5,801 nt of DNA from Deltaproteobacteria bacterium (lineage in GTDB: Bacteria; Myxococcota; UBA796; SXON01): contig CANKNP010000322.1 of NCBI GenBank assembly GCA_947483545.1, positions 1-5,801 of the forward strand. The letters are read 5' to 3'. The first letter of the stretch is position 1. Each line of letters begins with the position of its first letter. The notes under the pieces were generated by a model. It worked only from the letters and a program-made list of their open reading frames with translations, was not told where the DNA came from and made no database searches. This document shows positions 1 to 5,801 of this stretch, in pieces. The position numbers and the translations under genes are program-made.

Positions 1-215
1 CCGGGACGAGAAGTACGCTCCTCCCCTTCTCCCCCCGGGAGAAGGTGGCGCCGTATTCGGCGCCGGATGAGGGCTCCCCGCGGATCTTGAGCAGCCCTCA
101 TCCGCCCGCTCGTACCCGGGCACCTTCTCCCGCGGGCGGGAGAAGGGGAGAACCCTCGAAATCCGCGGCTGGGGAGGAAGGTCAAATGCCGCTAACCACG
201 TTTCCCCGAACGCTG
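1..215. other. Non-coding, structured region downstream of the protease gene
   Basis: No supportable gene lies here. The stretch follows the stop codon of the minus-strand protease gene and runs to the window edge. It holds a large inverted repeat of REP-like units (21-150) and a smaller hairpin at the protease stop (189-222). A plus-strand ATG at 186 follows a GGAGG-like purine run near 172-176. Its frame, however, is simply the codon-register mirror of the minus-strand genes, so I do not call a gene there. Confidence 0.7.
21..150. repeat. Inverted pair of REP-like units (BIME-like palindrome)
   Basis: Two arms (21-75 and 93-150) are near reverse complements around a 17-nt spacer (76-92). 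Exact matches are 21-33 with 138-150 (13 bp), 37-47 with 121-131 (11 bp) and 64-75 with 93-104 (12 bp). Each arm also folds on itself. The left arm has CCTTCTCCC (25-33) against GGGAGAAGG (37-45), then GGCGCCG (47-53) against CGGCGCC (58-64) with a TATT loop. The right arm has an 11-bp inverted repeat, 123-133 against 136-146, and GCCCG (104-108) against CGGGC (117-121). The motif of pyrimidine-rich CCTTCTCCC palindromes next to GGATGAGGG resembles REP elements scattered between genes in many high-GC proteobacteria. It lies just past a gene end, where such elements usually sit. It could affect transcript 3' stability, but it lacks the T-run of a classical terminator. Confidence 0.8.
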
Positions 216-222
216 CTAGCGG
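189..222 (-). terminator. Hairpin spanning the stop codon of the protease gene; possible weak terminator
   Basis: CCGCTA (189-194) pairs with TAGCGG (217-222). Pairing continues inward, with two G-U pairs and one mismatch on the minus-strand RNA, to CGTT/AACG around a 6-nt loop. The stem includes the TAG stop of the protease gene (216-218). On the transcript it is followed by CAUUUGACC rather than a run of U, so intrinsic termination would be weak at best. The position at the end of the last gene of the minus-strand cluster fits a 3' end structure. The alternative is a chance palindrome. Confidence 0.35.
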
Positions 223-1766
223 ACCGTCAACCGCCGCCGCAGCCAAAGCCCCAGGCCAAAAAATGCCAACCCAGGCGCGCTCGGTCCGGGTGTCGTCGCA
301 CAGCCGCAGCCGCCGACCTTCTCGCCGCCGCCCGGGCCGTCTACGAGTCCATCCCAATCACCGCCCGAATCCACCGGCGACGCCTCCACGAGCTCCGCGG
401 ACCAGGTGTAATTCCGCTTGTCGTCGCTCTCATCGAGGGGCGACACAATCAAGTAGACGTCGTCGTAGCCGTACCCAGTGAGCGTGAGCACGGTGTCCTC
501 GCCAGAGGTCGCGACGGCGTTGACGCTCTGCACAATGTCCTCGCCGTCGGTCTCCGCGAGCACAACAGCCCAATCCACCTCGCTCTCGCCGGCGAAGATC
601 ACCTGCAGGTCCCCCTCGCCAAGCCCGCCGTCAATGCGGATGTAGTTCTGCCCGTAGCCCTGGGGCCGAGCGTTACCGTCCCCCTCGCCGCTCGCCGGCA
701 ATTCATCGACCGTGGCCTCCTTGGAAATGTTCGGGAAGTACCGGTGTTGTTCGTAGTCCATCGACGCATTGCGGGTGATGAAGTCGATGTAGGTGGTGTG
801 CCAGTCGAGGCCGAGGGCCTCGACCATGTCCTGGCCCCCGTAGGCGTAGGTGCCGCGCTCCTCCGCCGCCAACTCCCAGGTCGCACGCACGGTGTCCGGC
901 CCGCCCTGGTAGTCATTCAGGTAGAACGCCCAGATCGCCATTCCGTACATGTGCCAGAAGATGTCCTGATCGTTCTGGTCCGACGCCCCCATCGCGATCT
1001 CAGGGCTCTGACTGTAGCCGGTGATGTATTGGGCCCAACCGTTGGTGTCCGGGAAGACGATGTCCTCAATGAAGGTCGCGGTCGCCTCCCACCACCAGAA
1101 TTCCGCCGCAAAGCCGTAGCCGAATTGGAGCGCGTGATTGAATTCGTGCGAGGCCATCTCCGACGTCCAATCTCCCCAGTTTGCCGCGTCCTTGCCCGTC
1201 ACGATATAGGGCGCATACCCGCCGCCGCAATATTCCACGGTGGTGTACGCCCCTTGCATGTTCTGGTCGGCGATGAGCGCGAGCATGAGGTACTGCCCGT
1301 CGAGCTCAGGCGCCTTCCACCCGTATTGGTCCACCTCGATCTCGTAGCTGTACTCCAGATCGTCGAGAAAGCTCTGTGCCACGTTCTCCGTCACAGACCC
1401 CTCATCCCACTCGACGGCGAAGTGAGCCCCGGTGAGGCGGTTGTCGCCCTGCTGGCCAAAGCAGGTGTCGGTCGCGAACCCCGCGGCGGGAGGTGCCGGC
1501 GGAGCGCTGGCCAGCGGATCCAAAAGGTCCGCCTTGAACGGGGCGAGCGCGCTTGTGATCGTCTTGCGCTCCGCGCTGGAGAACAGCTCCCAGTTCGCGC
1601 TGAGGTCCTTGACGAGGCCCGTCAGGCAGCCCGTGTCGAGGTCCCGCGACTCAAAACGGACAAGAAGATCATCGTGCAGGCGTTGAGGCTCAAGGGGAGC
1701 AGCGGCGGAGGCGATCGCGATGAGGGAAAGCAGGAACATGGGCGGCTCTGGATGCGCCATTGTCAC
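216..1766 (-). CDS. Secreted HExxH metalloprotease-like protein with MYXO-CTERM-like tail
   Basis: Predicted 516-residue exported protein, probably a zinc-dependent peptidase held at the cell surface. After a short N-terminus comes a hydrophobic signal segment (about residues 10-23, FLLSLIAIASAAA). A putative catalytic domain follows, with HEFNH at 207-211 (two His ligands and the catalytic Glu208) and WWWEATATFIED at 224-235. Glu227 there is a good candidate third zinc ligand in gluzincin style. A beta-rich domain spans about 370-460. The tail has a Gly/Asp/Pro-rich linker, GCGC at 486-489, a hydrophobic stretch and RRR at 510-512, matching the MYXO-CTERM layout processed by myxosortase-type enzymes. 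The HEFxH plus EATATxxED pattern recalls the MXAN_6640-type putative metalloproteases of myxobacteria, from memory and unverified. The longest start is GTG (1766). ATG at 1760 sits behind GGGTGA with short spacing, and ATG at 1739 would begin directly at the hydrophobic stretch without a basic residue. The start is therefore unsettled. Substrate unknown. Confidence 0.85.
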   Translation of the reverse strand: MTMAHPEPPMFLLSLIAIASAAAPLEPQRLHDDLLVRFESRDLDTGCLTGLVKDLSANWELFSSAERKTITSALAPFKADLLDPLASAPPAPPAAGFATDTCFGQQGDNRLTGAHFAVEWDEGSVTENVAQSFLDDLEYSYEIEVDQYGWKAPELDGQYLMLALIADQNMQGAYTTVEYCGGGYAPYIVTGKDAANWGDWTSEMASHEFNHALQFGYGFAAEFWWWEATATFIEDIVFPDTNGWAQYITGYSQSPEIAMGASDQNDQDIFWHMYGMAIWAFYLNDYQGGPDTVRATWELAAEERGTYAYGGQDMVEALGLDWHTTYIDFITRNASMDYEQHRYFPNISKEATVDELPASGEGDGNARPQGYGQNYIRIDGGLGEGDLQVIFAGESEVDWAVVLAETDGEDIVQSVNAVATSGEDTVLTLTGYGYDDVYLIVSPLDESDDKRNYTWSAELVEASPVDSGGDWDGLVDGPGGGEKVGGCGCATTPGPSAPGLAFFGLGLWLRRRLTVR

Positions 1767-1787
1767 CCGAGGGTCGGCCGCGCCGGG

Positions 1788-3017
1788 TCAAAGGATCGTG
1801 GAGTTGGTCTGGTTCCGCTTCCTCTCGCGCAAGTGCCACAGGTACAGGCTCTCGACCTTGTCGCGGGCCCACGGCGTTCGGCGAAGGAATTTCAGGCTCG
1901 ACGGCACGCTCGGCTCGTGCGCAAAGCATCGCACGTTCACCATCTCCCCGAGCTTCTCCCAGCCGTACGCCTCAAAAAGGTCGGTGACAATCCGCTCCAG
2001 CGTCAGGCCATGCAGCGGGTTCTTGCGCTGCGTCGGGGCCGTTTCTCGCGCCTCAGGTGCGCCCGCCGTCCCCCGCGCCTCAGGTGCGCCCGCCTTCCCC
2101 CGCGCCTCAGGTGCGCCCGCCTCGGCCGTCCCCGGGGCGCGCTCCACCCCGAGCTCCAGATCGGCCCGGAGCTCCTCGCCGGGCCCGAGCACCCGCACGC
2201 CACACTCGTCGTCGCCCGCGGCCAGGAGATTCACCCCGTTGTTGCAATGGCTGACCGGCTCGAACGCGAAGTAGGGCTTGGGCGGGTTGTAGAACACCAG
2301 ATGTTGGAGCACGGACGAGGCCCGGAACGAGAGCCGCACCTTGGACGCCGGCCACGTGATGCTCCCTCCGCCGTCGTAGCCCTTGGCGCAAAAATCGTGA
2401 AACTCGGCAGGGAGGAGCTCACGTTCCACCGTGTAGTCCGCCACGGGATCGTGGGAGGCCGGGCCCGAGGGGATCCGGGTGCCGTTGGCGTCCGGGTAGG
2501 TGGCCGTCGTGGTGAACTGCACGCGAACAGGCTCCCCTTCTTGGGTGAGGGAGCGGCGGAAGTACGGGTGGAAGCCAAACCCCGCGGGCATGGGCGAGTC
2601 ACCGAGGTTTTGCAGGGACAGCGTGGTCGAGAGCCGAGCGCCGTCGAGCGCAAAAACGACCCGGGCCCGAAACGGCCATGGCCAGTTGACGCCTGCGTGG
2701 TCGGAGGAGAGAAATTCCAGCTCGGTGGCCGCTGCGTCGCCGCTCACGACGCGCCAGGGGCGCTTGCGAACACACCCGTGCATCGCGTGCTTGTCGCCGT
2801 CCGCGAGCTGGAAGGAGCGCCCGCCAAAGAGGAAGCGGCCGTCCGCGATGCGGTTCGAATACGGCACCATGAGAAAGCTGGATGCAGCCAACTCGTCGCC
2901 CGCGTCCGGCATGATCGCGGTCCAGCCGCCGGGCAACAGCGCGCGAAACCCGAGGATGCTGGCGCCGAGCTCCTCGCTGATGGTGACGGACAGGCGCTCA
3001 TTTTGAAGCGTGATCAT
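1788..3017 (-). CDS. Aldose 1-epimerase (GalM/YphB-like) fused to a C-terminal VF530/DUF2132 domain
   Basis: Predicted 409-residue cytoplasmic protein. Residues 1-293 look like an aldose 1-epimerase, which interconverts alpha and beta anomers of free aldoses. Visible family motifs are NRIADGRF (55-62), MHG with likely catalytic His80, GFHPYF with His150, and FEPVSHCNNGVN with likely catalytic Glu253, the pattern of YphB-type members. A linker of three AGAPEAR repeats (about 300-326) leads to a C-terminal domain (about 332-397). Its NPLHGLTLE, YGWEKLG, SSLKFLRRTPWAR and KVESLYL blocks match the small VF530 (DUF2132) family, normally a stand-alone protein of roughly 70-90 residues. VF530 has been proposed to bind nucleic acid on structural grounds. 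I chose ATG at 3017, which is 7 nt past the upstream stop and just before the epimerase fold (MITLQNERL). An ATG at 3101 is in frame, but it would overlap the upstream gene by 77 nt and add 28 residues with no family resemblance. No strong Shine-Dalgarno is visible. The sugar substrate cannot be read from sequence. Confidence 0.9.
   Translation of the reverse strand: MITLQNERLSVTISEELGASILGFRALLPGGWTAIMPDAGDELAASSFLMVPYSNRIADGRFLFGGRSFQLADGDKHAMHGCVRKRPWRVVSGDAAATELEFLSSDHAGVNWPWPFRARVVFALDGARLSTTLSLQNLGDSPMPAGFGFHPYFRRSLTQEGEPVRVQFTTTATYPDANGTRIPSGPASHDPVADYTVERELLPAEFHDFCAKGYDGGGSITWPASKVRLSFRASSVLQHLVFYNPPKPYFAFEPVSHCNNGVNLLAAGDDECGVRVLGPGEELRADLELGVERAPGTAEAGAPEARGKAGAPEARGTAGAPEARETAPTQRKNPLHGLTLERIVTDLFEAYGWEKLGEMVNVRCFAHEPSVPSSLKFLRRTPWARDKVESLYLWHLRERKRNQTNSTIL
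2040..2121 (-). repeat. 27-bp in-frame tandem repeat encoding the epimerase-VF530 linker
   Basis: Units at 2047-2073 and 2074-2100 differ at one base. A third copy starts at 2101 and keeps 21 matching bases before diverging. In the minus-strand reading frame they encode AGAPEARGK, AGAPEARGT and AGAPEARET. Because the unit is a multiple of three, copy number can change without a frameshift, so linker length may vary between strains. The composition (Ala, Gly, Pro, charged) suggests a flexible, disordered tether. Confidence 0.9.
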
Positions 3018-3024
3018 CGCCGAT

Positions 3025-4350
3025 TCAACCGTATCCGCGGTGGCCGTGCAGCCGGTGGCTCTGGGTATACTCGACGACCCGAAGGTGGACGGTCGCCGCA
3101 TGGAACGTGGAGATCGCCTGCACGGCGTGCGGCAGGCGCACGGGCGGCGGGAGCGCGAGGGTCAGGCTGGGTGCCATCGGATCGCCGACACAGGCGACGT
3201 GCATCAGCAGCTTGATGCCCAGGCCGACGTTTTCGACGGGGCCCAGCGAGAGCCCAGCAGCCTGGATGGCCGCGCACGCCAGGCGGAGGTCGTCGAGCAG
3301 CTCCTCGTCGGGCAGGGCGAGGAGCGTGAGCATGGCGGTCGGCACAGCCAGACCGGGCTCCGGAGCGAAGCGACACAGGCGAGGAAAAAGGGACTTGAAC
3401 CTGGCCAGCGCTGCATCGGGTGTGCCGGGGGCCAGGATGAGGAGGGCGGCGGCGAGCGACGCCTGCCCCGGCCGCGTGCCGAGGGCCTCCAGCGCGGTGC
3501 AGAGGCCGGGGAGGGCGCCGCGCTCCTCCGGGGACGCACGGTACAGGAGCGCGGCGGCGAGGGCACTACCCGCCATTGCGCGGAGCGTCATGACCGGCGT
3601 GATCGCGGCCGCTTGGGCCTGGGGGGGAAGGGGCAGCAGAACGAGCGCGGCCCAAAGCGCGTCGTCACCCCCGCCGGGGATCGCGCCGGCCAGCGTGATG
3701 CAGGCGCTGACGGAGGTGGGATGGGGGTTGAGCAGCACGCCTTCGACGATGGCCGCGAGCATGTGCGGGGCGAGACCGGCGGGGGGTGCGTCGATCGCGG
3801 CGAGGAGCTGAACCGCGGCGTTCGGGGTTGCGCCGAGGCCGACGGCGGCGGCGCGGAGATGCACCTCGTCGACGTGCTTGCGCTTCGGGGAGACCGCGGC
3901 AAGCAGCGTGGCGGCCGCCTGAGCGCGCTCGCCGAGCTTGAGGCGCAGGGCGTTCGTCTCAGCGAAAAAGTCGGCCAGCTCGCTCTCGGCGCGCCGGGGG
4001 CGGGTCTGCAGCTCGCCGATGAGGTCCCGCCCGCGAAAGGTGAGCGCGACGCCGGTGGCGCTTGGCGCCTGCTCAGCAGCGGCCAGCACGGCCAGTCGGC
4101 CGGTTTTCACCTCGTTCGTGACGTCTTGAAGCCGCTGGTCGCGAATCGGGTTGGGAGGCTGCCCCTCCAGCTCCTTTCTTCGGTCCACCGCCCGCTTGAG
4201 CGCGAGCTGCAGGCGCTCCAGCGGATTGTCAGCCGTCGCCGCGTCGGCCCGCACGAGCCCCAACGCCACGAGCGGCTCCCACTCCTGCTCGGAGGGGCGA
4301 TCCCCGGCTTCGATGGCGACGAGGATCCGCAAGGCATCGGCACAACGCAT
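3025..4350 (-). CDS. Hypothetical helical Ala/Leu-rich protein, 441 residues
   Basis: I do not recognise a family. The protein is rich in Ala and Leu with regularly spaced helical stretches and has no signal peptide or convincing membrane segment, so it is probably cytoplasmic. Residues 1-115 may contain a winged-helix-like unit: DALRILVAIEAG (5-16), EWEPLVALGLV (23-33) and LTFRGRDLIGEL (103-114), the last resembling the wing of wHTH proteins. These are separated by a charged helical stretch (about 43-90) that could be coiled coil. Residues 140-440 look like stacked helical hairpins with recurring Ala-Ala-Leu-Leu patterns. Evidence that it is real: the frame is open end to end, and its stop lies 7 nt before the likely start of the epimerase gene. 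The start is ATG at 4350, with no clear ribosome binding site. The neighbours give no firm clue to function. Confidence 0.75.
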   Translation of the reverse strand: MRCADALRILVAIEAGDRPSEQEWEPLVALGLVRADAATADNPLERLQLALKRAVDRRKELEGQPPNPIRDQRLQDVTNEVKTGRLAVLAAAEQAPSATGVALTFRGRDLIGELQTRPRRAESELADFFAETNALRLKLGERAQAAATLLAAVSPKRKHVDEVHLRAAAVGLGATPNAAVQLLAAIDAPPAGLAPHMLAAIVEGVLLNPHPTSVSACITLAGAIPGGGDDALWAALVLLPLPPQAQAAAITPVMTLRAMAGSALAAALLYRASPEERGALPGLCTALEALGTRPGQASLAAALLILAPGTPDAALARFKSLFPRLCRFAPEPGLAVPTAMLTLLALPDEELLDDLRLACAAIQAAGLSLGPVENVGLGIKLLMHVACVGDPMAPSLTLALPPPVRLPHAVQAISTFHAATVHLRVVEYTQSHRLHGHRGYG

Positions 4351-4366
4351 CGGATCGGCTAACCGG

Positions 4367-4401
4367 GGAGGCCGTAGGCTGGAGGCCGGAGGCTGGAGCT
4401 C
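4367..4401. repeat. Degenerate heptanucleotide tandem repeat in an intergenic gap
   Basis: Consecutive 7-mers read GGAGGCC (4367), GTAGGCT (4374), GGAGGCC (4381) and GGAGGCT (4388), followed by a diverging GGAGCTC (4395). Most of the repeat lies in the 49-nt gap between the two hypothetical genes; the last bases reach into the stop codon of the upstream gene (4400-4402). Short heptamer repeats of this kind occur between genes in several large GC-rich genomes. No function can be assigned. Confidence 0.75.
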
Positions 4402-5455
4402 ACCCCAGGTCGATCGCCCTCAGCCGCACCAGCCGGCAATCCGCACCCCGCACGACCAGATCCAGCGACTCCGTGCGATGTTCCACCGTGATCACCGGAT
4501 CGCCCCCCAGCGCCAGCGCGATCCGCGAGGCCATGGCCCGGCGCCGCTCGGAGGGCCCGCGCCCCCTCCCCTCGCGCGCCTCCAGCACCGCGATCAGGGC
4601 ATCCGCGGCGTACATGAGCTCGTAGTAGTTGCGATCGAATGGCTCCTGCACCCGGGCCTGAAGGTCGGACCCTGCCAGCGGCCGCCACTCCAAGCCCTCC
4701 AGATCGGCGAAGTGCAGGGTGCCATCGGCGCCGAGGACGCTGTCCTTGTCGAGCCAGACGGTCGAGAAGTCCAGCCCTTCCAGCCCATGCGGCCCCTCAC
4801 GGAGGGACCGGCTCCACAGGGTCAACGCTGCGAAGCCGGAGGCCAGCAGGTTTTGCAAGAACCCCTCCCCGTCTGTCACGCCGAGCGCGTCCAAGGTCGC
4901 GCCGGGCGCTCGGCCAAGGGTCAGCTCCGAATCGTTGTGGAGCCGGATGTTCGACGGCACGAGCCGCTGCTCCTGCAGCACTGTGCCTGTGTACCGCCGA
5001 TAGTTGAACTTTCCATGCACGTTCCGGACCAGCTCCGCCGGCAGCTCAGCGACCGAGAGGACCGGGCAGATATGAAAACCCTGGATCGAGGTCCCGGTGG
5101 CCAACGCCGTGATCTCCAGGCCCTTCGCGCCGTCCACCTCGCCCTGAGCGCCGAAGGGGGCGTGGCCGAACCAGCTCTCGGATGTCAGCACCCGGCCGAC
5201 CCCCCAGCCCTCGCCATACGCGGGCGTTCGGGCGCCGATCCCCTTGACGGACAGGAAAAACGTCCGCCCGCCGATGTCCGCCGTGACGGAGGGAACCACA
5301 GCCGACCGGTTGCCATCGGGCACCGCGGCGAGCCCCTGTGAGGCAGGCCACAGCACGCTCCCCGTGGTCTCCAGCCGAGGCTGGGCGGGGGAGACCCGAA
5401 CGGACGGGGACGGGTGACGCCCGAGCCGCTCCGTTGCGTCCCCCACCACCCTCAC
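4400..5455 (-). CDS. Hypothetical protein, 351 residues, with weak protein-kinase-like hints
   Basis: No family is recognised with confidence. The frame stays open to the window edge, but the part upstream of 5455 runs through the acetyltransferase gene in another frame and encodes Arg/Gly-rich nonsense, so I exclude it. The start is GTG at 5455, overlapping the acetyltransferase stop as GTGA. An AGAAGG lies 10 nt upstream. GTG codons at 5449 and 5446 are alternatives, and the first Met is only at residue 281. Visible pieces: a strand-like RTFFLSVKGIGA (64-75) with Lys71; YTGTVLQEQRLVPSN (155-169); a helix at about 198-217; then LDFSTVWLDKDS and GTLHFADLEGLEW (228-257). Asp251 in ADLEG could stand for the DFG aspartate of a kinase-like or APH-like fold, and Lys71 for the ATP-binding lysine. 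This is pattern matching only, and a canonical HxD catalytic loop is not evident. It appears to be co-transcribed with the acetyltransferase. Confidence 0.75.
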   Translation of the reverse strand: MRVVGDATERLGRHPSPSVRVSPAQPRLETTGSVLWPASQGLAAVPDGNRSAVVPSVTADIGGRTFFLSVKGIGARTPAYGEGWGVGRVLTSESWFGHAPFGAQGEVDGAKGLEITALATGTSIQGFHICPVLSVAELPAELVRNVHGKFNYRRYTGTVLQEQRLVPSNIRLHNDSELTLGRAPGATLDALGVTDGEGFLQNLLASGFAALTLWSRSLREGPHGLEGLDFSTVWLDKDSVLGADGTLHFADLEGLEWRPLAGSDLQARVQEPFDRNYYELMYAADALIAVLEAREGRGRGPSERRRAMASRIALALGGDPVITVEHRTESLDLVVRGADCRLVRLRAIDLG

Positions 5456-5475
5456 CGCCGGGGTGCCTTCTGGAC
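5452..5475 (-). promoter_or_regulatory. GTGA stop/start overlap with upstream AGAAGG: translational coupling site
   Basis: The acetyltransferase TGA (5454-5452) overlaps the GTG start (5455-5453) of the next gene by the usual 4-nt arrangement. A purine-rich AGAAGG lies about 10 nt upstream of the GTG, inside the acetyltransferase coding region, and could serve as its ribosome binding site. This decides the start of the downstream gene and suggests the two proteins are made together. Confidence 0.6.
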
Positions 5476-5801
5476 CGCAGCGTTTCCTTTGGTGCAGAGC
5501 CACATCTTGCCAATCTCCACGAACCCCGCTCCCAAAGCGAGGTGAACCGCAGCGGGGTTCCCGTCCGCGACCTCCGTCAGCACCTTCTGGGCGCCCAACG
5601 CCGCGAGCGCCGCCAACCTCGCCCGCATGAGCTCCCCGCCGATCCCCCGATTCCCGTGGGTCGGGAGCACGGAGAGCCCGTGAAGCCGGGCGACATCTCC
5701 CGCGAGCGTCAGGAACGCGAACCCCACGGGCAACCCCTCCTGCGTCGCGAGGTACGCGATGTCCTCGGAGGCGAGCACCGCCCTCACCCACTTCTCGCAC
5801 G
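5452..5801 (-). CDS. GNAT-family N-acetyltransferase, 5' end beyond the window
   Basis: Acetyl-CoA-dependent N-acetyltransferase; the acceptor substrate is unknown. The 116 or so visible codons cover the middle and C-terminal part of the fold. Counting from an internal GTG at 5787: beta strands around IAYLATQEG (10-18) and VGFAFLTLAG (21-30), then the acetyl-CoA-binding motif A, LHGLSVLPTHGNRGIGGELM (35-54), then the motif B region KVLTEVADGNPAAVHLALGAGF (68-89). The frame continues upstream of 5787 (CEKW) to the window edge without a stop. A normal GNAT needs another 30-50 residues for its first strand and helices, so I treat the gene as cut by the window rather than starting at 5787. One oddity: the pyrophosphate-binding R/QxxGxG/A signature has Gly where Arg/Gln is usual (GNRGIG), although an Arg sits two residues later. 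It is the first gene visible in the minus-strand cluster. Confidence 0.88.
   Translation of the reverse strand, partial: CEKWVRAVLASEDIAYLATQEGLPVGFAFLTLAGDVARLHGLSVLPTHGNRGIGGELMRARLAALAALGAQKVLTEVADGNPAAVHLALGAGFVEIGKMWLCTKGNAAVQKAPRR

Noticed and set aside
599..1111. Minus-strand open frames at 599-916 and 917-1111
   Set aside because: They are alternative frames inside the protease gene with Arg/Ser/Thr-rich products and no start signal.
2047..2121. Direct repeats considered as a CRISPR array
   Set aside because: The units are contiguous with no spacers, and they encode an in-frame protein linker.
3018..3101. 28-residue N-terminal extension of the epimerase from an ATG at 3101
   Set aside because: It would overlap the end of the upstream gene by 77 nt and adds residues unlike any epimerase N-terminus. 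The ATG at 3017 is placed correctly for the fold.
45..3215. 1056-codon open frame on the plus strand
   Set aside because: It lies in exact codon register opposite the protease and epimerase genes (all coordinates divisible by 3). In that register a stop appears only opposite TTA, CTA or TCA codons, which are rare in this GC-rich DNA. The translation is Arg/Pro/Val-rich with no recognisable domain, while the opposite strand encodes clear families.
3010..4362. 450-codon plus-strand open frame almost coextensive with the helical hypothetical gene
   Set aside because: It is in the same codon-register mirror relation as the frame above. The product is Gly/Arg/Glu-rich low-complexity sequence with no domain.
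4151..5341. 396-codon plus-strand open frame
   Set aside because: It mirrors the frame of the minus-strand gene at 4400-5455 (same register), with no domain and no supporting ribosome binding site.
5456..5800. N-terminal extension of the 4400-5455 gene up to the window edge
   Set aside because: It runs through the GNAT coding region in a different frame and gives Arg/Gly-rich sequence. The GTG at 5455 overlapping the GNAT stop is the better start.

Overview
The window looks like chromosomal DNA from a high-GC bacterium, most likely a myxobacterium or relative (Myxococcota, formerly Deltaproteobacteria). The main clue is the C-terminus of the protein encoded at 216-1766: a Gly-Cys-Gly-Cys motif, a short hydrophobic stretch and an Arg-Arg-Arg end, which is the layout of the MYXO-CTERM sorting signal. 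This is an inference from a single signal, not a taxonomic assignment.

All five genes I can support lie on the minus strand, so the order of transcription runs from high to low coordinates. They are: (1) the C-terminal part of a GNAT-family N-acetyltransferase (5452 to the window edge); (2) an unrecognised 351-residue protein with weak kinase-like hints (4400-5455), whose GTG start overlaps the acetyltransferase stop by 4 nt; (3) an unrecognised helical, Ala/Leu-rich 441-residue protein (3025-4350); (4) an aldose 1-epimerase (GalM/YphB-like) fused through a tandem-repeat linker to a VF530/DUF2132 domain (1788-3017); (5) a secreted HExxH metalloprotease-like protein with a MYXO-CTERM-like tail (216-1766). 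Gaps between genes are -4, 49, 7 and about 21-27 nt. They could therefore form one transcription unit, but no shared pathway is evident, and only the 1/2 and 3/4 junctions are tight enough to suggest translational coupling.

The non-coding DNA is small but structured. Positions 1-215 hold a large inverted pair of REP-like units (21-150), each made of two hairpins, plus a separate hairpin spanning the protease stop codon (189-222). The 49-nt gap between genes 2 and 3 carries a degenerate heptanucleotide tandem repeat. A 27-bp in-frame triplication encodes the epimerase-VF530 linker.

The most notable gene-level feature is the epimerase-VF530 fusion. I found no CRISPR array, tRNA, rRNA, transposase or recognisable defence system. 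The long plus-strand open frames are codon-register mirrors of the minus-strand genes and are not annotated.
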